DNA from: Rhipicephalus microplus
Taxonomy: Eukaryota > Arthropoda > Arachnida > Ixodida > Ixodidae
Reading direction: 5' to 3'
Length of the DNA: 64,000 nt
NCBI RefSeq assembly: GCF_043290135.1
Contig: NC_134700.1
Span: 237,492,088-237,556,087, forward strand
In this document: piece after piece, positions 1 to 9,569 of the stretch
Layout of the letters: the number at the start of each line of letters is the position of its first letter
How positions within the stretch are numbered: the first letter of the stretch is position 1
Position numbers and translations under genes: made by a program
The notes under the pieces: model-generated
Databases searched by the model: none
Told to the model about the DNA's origin: nothing
The model's input: the letters and a program-made list of their open reading frames with translations, nothing else

Positions 1-165
1 CATGCGTAGAGTGGACAAATGTATCACCGCATAGATTGACTGGGATGCATCCACAGCAACGCTATTCACGGGATGATCAGTAATATGTCACCTGATTTTT
101 TTCTTTTCTGCGGCGTTGAAGCGTTAGACTTTCCTAATTGTACATTCTAAAAAATTGAATAAAAT

Positions 166-383
166 GGGTGTTTTTTTGTCCCACAACAATAATCATGATT
201 TGACTCGCTTGCACTTCCTTTCTTGAAAAGTCGGCGCTAGTCACTCACCTACCGAGAAAGCTATGCCGCGCTGATAATGCGCATGTCGTTCGTGATCTAA
301 AAGTGCCGGGAGCGTGGCGATAGTACAAGAAAAGGAACGCAAGATAGATGACGATTATTGTTGTGGGACAAGAAGACGCCCCC
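166..383. mobile_element. MITE-like element with imperfect terminal inverted repeats
   Basis: The two ends are inverted copies of each other. The shared core GTCCCACAACAATAATC at 178-194 faces its near-exact reverse complement ending at 369, and weaker similarity extends outward to about 166 and 383 and inward for about 60 bp in total. There is no coding capacity. Size and structure fit a non-autonomous DNA transposon. No target-site duplication could be fixed and the superfamily is unknown. Confidence 0.6.
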
Positions 384-412
384 TTTCTTTGAGTGTAGTT
401 TCATTTGCTTAC

Positions 413-632
413 CCCCGTATTCACAAACGCTCCTCGACTCGACTTTCACTCAGTCGCTTGACAGTGTTGAGCACTGCGTCACTGCTCGGCTGAGAATGAC
501 GCTGCGCTGCCCGAGAATCGCACCACATTATTGCTGATATGCAGTGACTTGCCGTGCCTAGGGAGGGCGCTTCCATCGGCTTTCTCAAGTGAAGGTGAAG
601 CGTTGAGTGAAGGGAAGTTCTAGAATACGGGG
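413..632. mobile_element. MITE-like element, CCCCGTATTC termini
   Basis: This roughly 220-bp non-coding unit begins with CCCCGTATTC and ends with its exact reverse complement GAATACGGGG. Weaker inverted similarity continues inside, with ACTCAGTCGCTTGAC-like blocks on the left facing CAAG..GAAGCGTTGAGTGA on the right. TTA-like trinucleotides lie near both edges, which would suit a PIF/Harbinger-type insertion, but this is weak evidence. It sits 30 bp from the preceding MITE-like unit. Confidence 0.5.
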
Positions 633-857
633 TTTAGAATAAGTGAGGAGCTAAGCGATTTAACCTACATGATGGTGCGCGTAGCCGCCAGCATTACTTC
701 TTGCGAGGCTGCTGGGAGCATTCAGCTGATACGATTAAGCAAACGCCCTTTTACGCAGGCTCACTGCATTAGGCAATGTACCTCGGTGACTGCCAATAGG
801 AACTTTTTTGGCTTGCCTTCTTGCCTCTGCTCTTTCCTCTGTCTCACTTTTAAGCCC

Positions 858-1126
858 TGATCCCAGTTTATGGCCCCGCCGCGGTGGTCTAGTGGCTAAG
901 GTACTCGGCTGCTGACCCGCAGGGCGCGGGTTCAAATCCCGGCTGCGGCGGCTGCATTTCCGATGGAGGCGGAAATGTTGTAGGCCCGTGTGCTCAGATT
1001 TGAGTGCACGTTAAAGAACCCCAGGTGGTCTAAATTTCCGGAGCCCTCCACTACGGCGTCTCTCATAATCATATAGTGGTTTTGGGACGTTAAACCACAC
1101 ATATCAATCAATGATCCCAGTCTATG
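858..1126 (+). mobile_element. tRNA-derived SINE (Ruka-like) with target-site duplication
   Basis: The body is 873-1111. The head is tRNA-like, with an A box (TGGTCTAGTGGCTAAGG) and a B box (GGTTCAAATCC), and its acceptor arms GCCGCGG and CTGCGGC can pair. A conserved non-tRNA body (GTGCACGTTAAAGAACCCC, CCTCCACTACGGCGTCTCT) and a short ATCAATCAA tail follow. The flanks TGATCCCAGTTTATG (858-872) and TGATCCCAGTCTATG (1112-1126) form a 15-bp duplication with one mismatch. It resembles the ixodid SINE family called Ruka. It is not a functional tRNA gene, because similar copies with the same body recur across the window. Confidence 0.9.
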
Positions 1127-4100
1127 TCGACCAGAGTTGCATTAAAAAACTAAGGGGTGCTTCATGCATTGGGACTACACAGAAAACTAACTGTAGGCGT
1201 TGACGGTTGTCTTCCTCGTTCTTGCAAAGATAGTATCGTTTTTATGACATAAGCTGACACAATTAAGCTATACCAAACTAGCAGTTCATCGTAAAACTTG
1301 TAACAATTTCAATTTTAAACTCAAGTGGGGGGCAGGAGGCTGTTTATTTAATAAAATTGCACGCATCTTGACGCAAAACTTTGGACAGTATTTAGGAAAG
1401 CCAATAAAGAAAATGGGAACCTCGGTGAGTCACTCGTTAGACACTCATATACCGGACACTTCCACTCCTAACATAAATTCGCCACAGCGCACTTCGGTGC
1501 GACCGAATTCAGCTCGTCGGGAGGTCGTTTGCGAGGTTCGGGATGCAGCCATGAAAAAAAGGATGGCAGCGCTTCGGCTTATCTCGGCTTAACGCAGCTC
1601 ACTGCGTTCGATACAACGAGTAAGTCGAGGCACGACACTTGATTTATATACTTCCCGCGACGACGAACGTGGGCCGCTGGCGGGCTCTTAGCGAGAAAGG
1701 AAAGCCCCTTTCTCTTCTCTCGGCACATGTTCGTTCGTAAAGTATTTCCCAAGAAAACCTATTAGCGGTGCGCGACAACTTCTGAAAAACAGAGTCTGGA
1801 AAGCACATAAGCGCGCCAAATATACGTCGAACTGATGTGAGTACAACGTTAACTAGACTACGTGCGATCTGCAAACCTCGCACTCAGACGAAAACTTGAC
1901 TGAAATGTGTTGCCCGAATACGTAAATATACGCTAGTTGGTAAAAACAACGTATGATCTATGCTCATTCATCGATGAATTTTACTCGCGTTTGCGCATGA
2001 ATTACACTAGGTTTTATATAGTTGCCTAAATAAACATTCTCAGTGAAACTTGAACGGGAAAAAGTGTGTTTTGAATAATGACAAGTGTGTGTCCTCACCT
2101 AATCTTTATTGGCGTGAACATGCAGTTGTCGCTAAAAAAAAGTTATAGCCATTCCATTCACACCTCTGACTGATCGAAGATATCAATTGATCACGTTACT
2201 GTGTAACATCCTGTAGTGACGTCATCATGCGACGTCACAATAAGGTAATGATGACATCGCGATGTAACCTCATCACTCGCGCAAGACTTCGTGAGTCCTG
2301 GTTTTGAAAAGTCACAGGGATGAGAGGGTCATTTTAATCACTTGAAGGGATAACTAACTACACAATTTAGAGGCGCCGCAAAAGGGACGTATTTCGTTTC
2401 TTCGGTGTGCATTGTGCAGGCCGTCCCGAAACCATAGCCAGACAACGTGTACGAAATACATTATTGTGAATTTAGTGGTTCCATGGCATAGCATCTGCAG
2501 GTCAGCCTCACAACAAATTACATTATCAGGACGAGTCAATACAGTTCGTTGGAATTGCAAACTGTGCGTCCTGCGTGTATTTTAAATAGCAGAGACCGCT
2601 GTCGGAGTCGCTGGACGACGTTTCACTCATCACCGTTTACGTGCACCACGTGCGACGACTGACAGCGGAAGACATAGCTCCTACTAGTACATCGCGAGTT
2701 TTCCGTGAAATCTGATTGTGTTTACATGTCACTGCGAAGCTCGGGCCCCGGTATCGAAACCGAAAGTGTTATTAACGGTGAAGATGTTTAAGCTTATGAT
2801 AACTTGTGCTCCCTTCTTCAAAACTGCCCAGGTGCGTATGCGCCACAAGAAATGGGCAAGCTTTTCTAACGAGTAAAGCAGGTGCAAGTGTGAAACGAAT
2901 ATTCTGCTTGACAAAGTGGAACACGTGACTTTCGTGAAAGAGTAAGAAAGAAAAAAGATATAATGACAAAATGGACAAAGAGAAAAAACAGCGACAAAGA
3001 AACGAGATAAAAAAAGCTATGGATGGAAAGAGAAATAAAAATAAACAGAATGAAGGCATAAATAGAAAAACAAGGATGCAAAAAAGATAGAAGAAATTGA
3101 AAGAGACACGAAAAAGATGGAAAAAACAGAGAGCAAGACAGAAAGAGAAAGTGAGAAACAAAGATATGGAGTGGAAAAGGCATAATGGTTTGTCAGTATT
3201 CCTCTTAAATTTTCACCTTTTCAAAAATGCCTTCTGCGATTAGGCAGCTGCATTCTGGTGTGATTGCTCTTGTGCCGACATTATTAAAACTAATGCCAGC
3301 ATCGTTGCATCAATACTTACATTTCAACTCAGTCTGATCAAATGCTTCATATAAATACTCTGCGAAGGTGTACTGCTAGAAGAAGCCGAATAAACTACGT
3401 CCGAAACACATCACTCTTCAAGGAGTACTGATGAAACCCATTGCGACGGGGATTTGCGTTCTCCATGTATAGCCTGCATTGTCTTATCTCCAGCTGCTAA
3501 AGCTTCTTATCTAGACGCGCCCTTGTTAATACCGTGAGAGACTCAGCGGCTTAGCCAGGGTACGGTACGAATTCTGTGGCGGGGATTCTCGTAGTCGGAT
3601 TAGGAAACCTTTGAATCTCCAGCAACCGGCCATACGGGCTGTGGCAATCGTGCTTAAACGCCCCGCAGCCGAATCAGCGTCAATTGTTTTCTATGAGTCA
3701 GTTGTAAGCTCTGTGATCGTGATCGTTTGTATTGTTAATTCGGTAGTTTATTGTTTGTAGAAGATGTCACCTAGATATTGAGGTCATATTAGCATTATTT
3801 TTGCAACAGTAATTTTATCTGAAGTTTAAAAAGAAGGTTCAACCGCAAATTCACTACAAAATGTCGTCGATATCTCCGGAAGAAAATATATCATGGCTCA
3901 CAGGCTAATGCAGTTGCACGTTTCTTAGAAGGCACTCACTGCAGTGTTTGAGAAATGTGCGTTCTTGTTCACATTTACACAGAAGAAAACTAACAGGCTC
4001 CCTACTCTTCCCGACAATTTTTTCTAGTTTTCCATGCACTCCCTATTCAGCCAAAGAGCGACAACACCTTTATGTCATCAATAATTTCTAAGTATGCGTT

Positions 4101-5972
4101 CATATGCCTACACTCATTCACACTGCATTTCCAATTTTTTTTAAATACATGATGCCCTGACAACATGGTACTGAGATGTAATGGGAAAATTTGCGAAGCC
4201 TTAACTTGGACGCGCAACGCTCGAACTGGTGAAAGGGGACGTTTACGAAGACTAACCTGCTAGCTTCTAAGTTCTTTCTAGGCCTTAGTAGGGCGATGAA
4301 GGTTCTAGGTCACTTCTAAGTTGTCGCTAGGGTTTGGAAAGCTGATGCTAGGTTGCTTCTACATTGATTCAAGGTTCGAGTGAAACAGCAGACATTAAAT
4401 GACACGACACGAATGTATTAACTCCAGAGACAGAAAATCGCGATGAAACTGAGCGTTCGCACCTCTCGTTAATCTATGGGCACGTCACCGTTTGCAAGGT
4501 CTTCCATCACTTTCGGGTCTTGTTGCAGCCGCCGTTGCCTATAGCGTTTTCTAGTATTGTGTAGTTGTACGTCCTATGGCACATGGTTCGCTGCCGTCGC
4601 GTCGCAGCCATCCGTCGGACTAACTGTTGCTTTTGTCGTTTTTAGTGAACCAGAGGTGAGAAGTGGAAATTGTCCAACTTCTCTAAAAATCACCCACATT
4701 TTCTGGCATGTACCCATTTATGATGACAATAATTCTCTAGATACTCATAAAGAGCGATTTCCAAAACACCTTCACTGTTAAACACAGGAGTATCACATTG
4801 GTAGCCTGTCCTGTACTGTACCAGAATAACGTGAAAGGCTTAGTAATAGGCACACACAAGGAATCAAATTTTATTGGTTATCTAAACTAACTAGAGATTA
4901 TTGGGACGCAAGAGATCGCTAACCAGAGGCTCACTTTCCCATTTTCCTTTACATTGTCAAGAGTGTAAGTGCACTCCAGTGTTCGTTGAACACGCAGCTT
5001 TGTACCGGCATAGAAAAGAAGAAACGCTTCTGATGATTGAGAAAGGAAGGAACAGGGGGGAAAGTAAAGGCAGGATGTTATCAGTCTAGGAGGAGTGGTA
5101 TGCTACTCTACGCAGGGGAAAGAGGTGGGGAACTTTTAAAGATAGAGGCAGAGAGAGAGGGGGGAGAGAGCACGCACACAAAGCAACACTTCACAGTCAT
5201 CATAATGCATTAAGAAATAAAATTATAATCGCCAATGCAAGACTGTTGCCTTCAAGAATTTGTGCAGTAATGATTGAAACACCAAATTGATAATAACAGT
5301 GGCGCATGCGTGAGCAAACCATCGATTAACTTGCATAAACGTGAAAACAAGTACATTAACTTGCACAGATGCGAAATCAAGTACATTAACAGTTATTTGT
5401 CACATAGACCCCAACTCGTGCCGCATTGTTAGGTTCACACATTGCATGTGCATGCGTAGATAAGTTTTCGTGCGTGCCTTCTTTCTTCTCCTCCATTGTG
5501 CGGCTTCAGTTATTATATGGTAGGCGTTTGTGGTGTCCTAACTTTCTTCTTCTGTCCATGTTTGCACGTTCTGTCTCTTTGTACTGTATGCGTACCAACT
5601 ATAGGTCAGCTCTCTGTTATTCTAATTTAAATGTATTCGTCTACAAAGGACTTAGTTGTATGAAAACGTGTGTGGAAATTCTTTAAGACAGTTTAAGTAG
5701 TTCGTGTTTTCGCGAGCAGTTATCACGGACGTGCTCGTCAGCCATCCAAGTCATCGTAGACGGTTTCAGCAAGCTTCACCCGCAAAAAGAATATGCCTCC
5801 CCAACTGTTGCGGCGCAGCTCATTTCAATGCCTCAATGCTATGGGCTAGCCCTTTACCGGTGATTGGTCCGTGATGCATGTTTAGATTGCTTTGTGACTT
5901 TAGTACTCGCACAACAAGTATATTGCACTAAAATGCGTCAGACACGTCACGCACGTCATTAGTTCAGTAAAG
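1127..5972. other. Upstream non-coding DNA, no gene seen
   Basis: No open frame here looks like a protein. A purine-rich tract lies at about 2940-3180 (A/G-rich on +), and it alone accounts for two long minus-strand frames full of Phe, Leu and Ser. A short degenerate CTAGG/CTTCTAAG repeat lies around 4250-4370. CRE-like TGACGTCA-type words occur at 2215-2270, but nothing places a promoter there. Confidence 0.6.
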
Positions 5973-6020
5973 CACTTAGAGATGTGGTAAGCACGAAGGT
6001 GCTTACCACATCTCTAAGTG
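5973..6020. repeat. Perfect 22-bp hairpin at the LINE 5' junction
   Basis: The left arm at 5973-5994 (CACTTAGAGATGTGGTAAGCAC) is exactly repeated in inverted orientation at 5999-6020, with a 4-base loop GAAG. The left arm is target DNA. It overlaps the 5' copy of the LINE target-site duplication at 5989-6000, so the right arm looks like an inverted copy of the target flank made during insertion. Confidence 0.9.
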
Positions 6021-6027
6021 AAAGGCA

Positions 6028-6070
6028 TCTTCGTTTCCTGTGAAAGGCAAGCTTTCACAGGAAACGAAGA
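6028..6070. repeat. Perfect 19-bp hairpin made of LINE sequence
   Basis: The left arm at 6028-6046 is the exact reverse complement of 6052-6070, with a 5-base loop. The right arm continues into the LINE frame, so the left arm is an inverted copy of the LINE's own 5' end. Together with the hairpin at 5973-6020 this gives target, inverted target, inverted LINE, LINE. Confidence 0.9.
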
Positions 6071-7899
6071 ACCTAATTAAGAAGCGTCAAATCATGAAAG
6101 TGTCAAGTACAACAGACAAAATAGAACTGGCAGAGCTTTCGAAGTTGATTAATAGACGTAAAGTATACGATGTAAGAAGGTATAACATGGAGAGAATTGA
6201 ACACGCTCTGAAAAACGGAGGAAGTGTCAAAGCATTGAAGAGGAAACTTGGGATAGGCAAAAGTCGGATGTATGCACTAAGGGACAAAGAAGGCAAAATA
6301 ACTACCAATATGGATAGGATAGTCAAGATAGCGGAGGAGTTTTACAGGGATCTGTACAGTAGCCGAGACAACCACGACCTTAATACTATAAGAACTAGCA
6401 GTAACCCAGATTACACCCCACCAGTAATGATAGAAGAAGTCAGAAAAGCTTTGGAGAGCACGCAAAGGGGCAAAGCCGCTGGTGAGGATCAGGTAACATC
6501 AGATCTGCTGAAAGATGGAGGACAGATTGTGTTAGAAAAACTAGCCACCCTGTTTACGAGGTGTCTCCTGGCGGGAAGAGTACCAGAGTCTTGGAAGAAC
6601 GCTAACATCATCTTAATACATAAGAAAGGAGATGACAAGGACTTGAAGAATTACAGGCCGATCAGCTTGCTCTCTGTAGTATACAAGCTATTTACAAAGG
6701 TAATTGCTAACAGAGTAAAGAAAACATTAGAATTCAATCAACCAAAGGAACAAGCAGGATTTCGAACAGGCTACTCAACAATTGACCACATTCATACTAT
6801 CAATCAGGTAATAGAGAAATGCTCAGAGTATAACCAACCACTATACATAGCCTTCATAAATTACGAGAAGGCGTTTGATTCAGTAGAAATATCAGCCATC
6901 ATGCAAACACTGCGGAATCAGGGCGTAGATGAAGTATATATAAACATTCTGGAAGAAATCTACAGGGGATCAACTGCTACCATAGTGCTTCATAGAGAAA
7001 GCAACAGAATACCAATCAAGAAGGGTGTAAGGCAGGGGGACACAATTTCCCCAATGCTGTTTACCGCGTGCTTACAGGAGGTTTTCAGAAGCCTAGAATG
7101 GGAACAGTTAGGGATAAGAGTCAATGGAGAATACCTTAGTAACCTGCGCTTCGCCGATGACATTGCATTGCTGAGTAACTCGGGGGACGAATTGCAACTC
7201 ATGATTACGGAGTTAGACAAGGAGAGCAGAAAAGTGGGTCTTAAAATTAATCTGCAGAAAACGAAAGTAATGTACAACAACCTCGGCAAAGAGCAGCGCT
7301 TCGAGATAGGTAATAGTGCACTTGAAGTTGTAAAAGACTATGTCTACTTAGGGCAGGTAATAACCGCAGAGCCGAACCACGAGATTGAAGTAACTAGAAG
7401 AATAAGAATGGGGTGGAGCACATTCGGCAAGCACTCTCAAATTATGACAGGTAGATTGCCACTATCCCTCAAGAGGAAGGTATATAACAGCTGTATCTTA
7501 CCGGTACTTAGCTACGGAGCAGAAACCTGGAGACTTACAAAGAGGGTTCAGCTTAAATTGAGGACGACGCAGCGAGCAATGGAAAGAAAAATGGTAGGTG
7601 TAACCTTAAGAGACAAGAAGAGAGCAGAGTGGATTAGGGAACAAACGGGGGTTAAGGATATCATAGCTGAAATCAAGAAGAAGAAATGGGCAGGGCATGT
7701 AGCGCGTAGACAGGATAACCGCTGGTCATTAAGGGTAACTGACTGGATTCCCAGAGAAGGGAAGCGGGTTAGGGGGAGACAGAAGGTTAGGTGGGCAGAT
7801 GAGATTAAGAAGTTTGCGGGTATAAATTGGAAGCAGCAAGCACAGGACCGGGTTAACTGGCGGAACATGGGAGAGGCCTTTGTCCTGCAGTCGACGTAG
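6040..7899 (+). CDS. Reverse transcriptase ORF of RTE-like LINE (truncated, motif A mutated)
   Basis: This is an open frame of 619 codons ending in TAG at 7897-7899. It opens at GTG 6040, inside the junction hairpin, so that start is an artefact of truncation and not a native start. Reverse-transcriptase landmarks appear in order: NYRPISLLSVVYK near residues 204-215, EQAGFR near 237-242, the motif A region AFINYEKAFD at 271-280, the GVRQGD block at 329-334, and the FADD box at 371-374. A C-terminal RWADEI..AGINW..QAQDR..W..MGEAFV block matches RTE/BovB C-termini. Motif A normally has Asp where this copy has Asn274 (AAT), which should abolish polymerase activity. No endonuclease domain is present. 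Family RTE is inferred from the C-terminus and the 3' end. Confidence 0.85.
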   Translation: MKGKLSQETKNLIKKRQIMKVSSTTDKIELAELSKLINRRKVYDVRRYNMERIEHALKNGGSVKALKRKLGIGKSRMYALRDKEGKITTNMDRIVKIAEEFYRDLYSSRDNHDLNTIRTSSNPDYTPPVMIEEVRKALESTQRGKAAGEDQVTSDLLKDGGQIVLEKLATLFTRCLLAGRVPESWKNANIILIHKKGDDKDLKNYRPISLLSVVYKLFTKVIANRVKKTLEFNQPKEQAGFRTGYSTIDHIHTINQVIEKCSEYNQPLYIAFINYEKAFDSVEISAIMQTLRNQGVDEVYINILEEIYRGSTATIVLHRESNRIPIKKGVRQGDTISPMLFTACLQEVFRSLEWEQLGIRVNGEYLSNLRFADDIALLSNSGDELQLMITELDKESRKVGLKINLQKTKVMYNNLGKEQRFEIGNSALEVVKDYVYLGQVITAEPNHEIEVTRRIRMGWSTFGKHSQIMTGRLPLSLKRKVYNSCILPVLSYGAETWRLTKRVQLKLRTTQRAMERKMVGVTLRDKKRAEWIREQTGVKDIIAEIKKKKWAGHVARRQDNRWSLRVTDWIPREGKRVRGRQKVRWADEIKKFAGINWKQQAQDRVNWRNMGEAFVLQST

Positions 7900-7934
7900 T
7901 CAGGCTGATGATGATGATGATGAAGCACGAAGGT

Positions 7935-8861
7935 ATATGAAATCTGGTAACGTAACTTCCAAATTTCCTTTCTTACAGTACCACTGCAATAACATAATCC
8001 TTGCTGAAGTAGAATGCTATAGGTATTTGGGGGTTCACATTAGCAACAATCTGTCCTGTAATAAGCATATTGATTATCCTGTAACGTGTGCTAACAGACG
8101 ACTCTCGTTCCTTCGGAGAGCTCTCAAGAAATCCATTCCTTCTGTTCGTTTGCTGCCCCACCGCGGTGGTCCAGTGGCTAAGGTACTCGGCTGCTGACCC
8201 GCAGGTCGTTGGTTCAAATTCCGGCTCCGGCGGCTGCATTTCCGATGGAGGCGGAAATGTTGTAGGCCCGTGTGCTCAGGTTTGGGTGCACGTTAAACAA
8301 CCCCAGGTGGTTGAAATTTCCGAAGCCCTCCACTACGGCGTCTCTCATAATCATATGGTGGTTTCGGGAAGGTAAGCCCCACATATAAATCAATCAATCA
8401 ATCAATCAATCAATCAGTAAATCTGCTCGTTTGCTGGCCTACAAATACATAGTTCTGCCAGCACTGGATTATGCAGTTAAAATATGGGATTCTTTTACTA
8501 TGACGAACATAAGCAAGATAGCAAACGTACAAAAAATACAGCCCGTTTATATACAACTGTTATGGTCATACATCTGCAAATACACTACTGAAGAGAGCAA
8601 ATTTTTCACCAATCACTGAAAAAAACCGAATCTTTCGTCTAAAATATATTTATCAATTAATAAACAAGCACTATAAGATACACATTGGCCAACTACTATC
8701 TTTCTCTTGCGGGTATTTTCTCTATCACACCCTTTCATTCTCGAAATAACTGTTTCAAGTATTCATTTTTTCCCCCTGGGACAGTCACTGACTGGAACTA
8801 CTTAACCAATGACGTTGTTCTACAGCCAACCCTTGAAACGTTTGCATCGTGTTTATTTGTG

Positions 8862-8862
<1 letters not shown>
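7935..8862 (+). pseudogene. Older LINE relic (CR1/Jockey-like ORF2 C-terminus), split by a SINE
   Basis: The pieces read as the tail of a non-LTR retrotransposon reverse transcriptase: YRYLGVHISNNLS..KHIDY and RRLSFLRRALKK..PSVRLL before 8155, then LAYKYIVLPALDYAVKIWD and TNISKIANVQK after 8436, then PFHSRNNCFKYSFFP.GTVTDWN at 8732-8810. Removing the SINE at 8155-8421 and one target copy rejoins the frame across SVRLLAYK. Downstream parts are frameshifted and carry stops. The clade is inferred from the YLGV..S..L.W-like and C-terminal NCFKYSFFP..V..WN motifs. The RTE copy abuts its left edge, so it was probably the target of both insertions. Confidence 0.75.
8141..8435 (+). mobile_element. 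tRNA-derived SINE with AATC tail, inserted in LINE relic
   Basis: The body 8155-8421 has the same A-box, B-box and body blocks as the copy at 873-1111, and ends in an (AATC)n tail at about 8386-8418. The flanks TCTGTTCGTTTGCT (8141-8154) and TCTGCTCGTTTGCT (8422-8435) are a 14-bp duplication with one mismatch. The flanking LINE frame is continuous once the SINE is removed. Confidence 0.9.

Positions 8863-8942
<80 letters not shown>
8863..8942. repeat. (TA)n microsatellite, 80 bp
   Basis: An uninterrupted TA dinucleotide run. It directly abuts the left inverted end of the Penelope-like element. Confidence 0.98.
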
Positions 8943-8944
<2 letters not shown>

Positions 8945-8995
8945 TATGGGATATGGCACAACGGGAGCGTTGTCAACAAGGATAAATATATTTAT

Positions 8996-9037
8996 TTCCC
9001 AACAGTTTCGGGAGGGGACCTCCCTTCATCAGGGGAT
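8996..9037 (-). ncRNA. Candidate hammerhead ribozyme, sense to the Penelope-like ORF
   Basis: Read on the minus strand there is CTGATGA, then a GGGAGG..CCTCCC helix II with a 3-base loop, then GAAAC. A 4-bp helix I (TCCC/GGGA) can form around a GTT cleavage triplet. This is the order of a type I hammerhead with the very short helix III reported for Penelope-like elements. One unpaired A sits at the base of helix II, so the match is good but not perfect. Activity is inferred, not shown. Confidence 0.55.
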
Positions 9038-9569
9038 GAGTTATACTGACATGAGCTTCCTTGCTGCCGCGTCCCTCTCGCCTTGAAAGACGTTTGCGAG
9101 AGTGAGAGGGAACTGGAAGAAGGAAAAAAAAAGAGAAAAAAGACGAAAAAAGAAAGAAAAGAAAGAAAGTAAAAAACAGGAAGAACCACTGTCAACACTG
9201 AAAACGAAGCCAACTGTCCGTCTACATCCACCTACGGTTCATATCACGTGCTGTTCAGTTCTTGGCGTGTGTCGGGCCACCCAAGTTTGTCGCCGCGGTG
9301 CCGGGAGGGTCCGGGACGGCGTGCCTAAAGAAAGGGGTTTCCCCGTAATTGGTCGTTTGGTCGTTCGTTGGGCGGCGGGCGGTGTGTGTAAAGGAAAGGT
9401 TTCTCGTTAATGGGTCGGTCGGCTATTTACCTTTAATCTTCGTCCGTTTCCCTTCAACGGTCATGAAGTTGTAGGCGAACGTAAACACTTTGTATGTGCA
9501 TGTGAAAAAAAAAAAAAGAGGACAGTGTACACGTACGAGTCAGTCAGAAAAAAGCATGGTCTCCAGCTA

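Larger units (their letters stand above)
5989..7934 (+). mobile_element. RTE-like non-LTR retrotransposon, 5'-truncated, with 12-bp duplication
   Basis: The flanks AAGCACGAAGGT at 5989-6000 and 7923-7934 are identical 12-mers, so the inserted DNA is 6001-7922. It holds one long reverse-transcriptase frame. Just after the stop codon comes a very short 3' end made of TGA/ATG triplet repeats, as RTE/BovB-type LINEs have. The endonuclease part expected in front of the reverse transcriptase is absent, so the copy is 5'-truncated. The perfect duplication and the uninterrupted frame indicate a recent insertion. The 5' edge carries two hairpins. Confidence 0.88.

Noticed and set aside
886..955. Possible tRNA gene with cloverleaf-like arms
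   Set aside because: It is the head of a SINE with family body, tail and target duplication; similar heads occur at five other sites.
2772..3183. Two minus-strand Phe/Leu/Ser-rich frames resembling membrane proteins
   Set aside because: They arise from a simple purine-rich tract; no conserved residues or codon pattern.
8685..9086. 133-codon + frame and overlapping frames rich in Tyr/Ile
   Set aside because: Most of it is the (TA)n repeat, joined to a LINE relic and the inverted end of the Penelope-like element.
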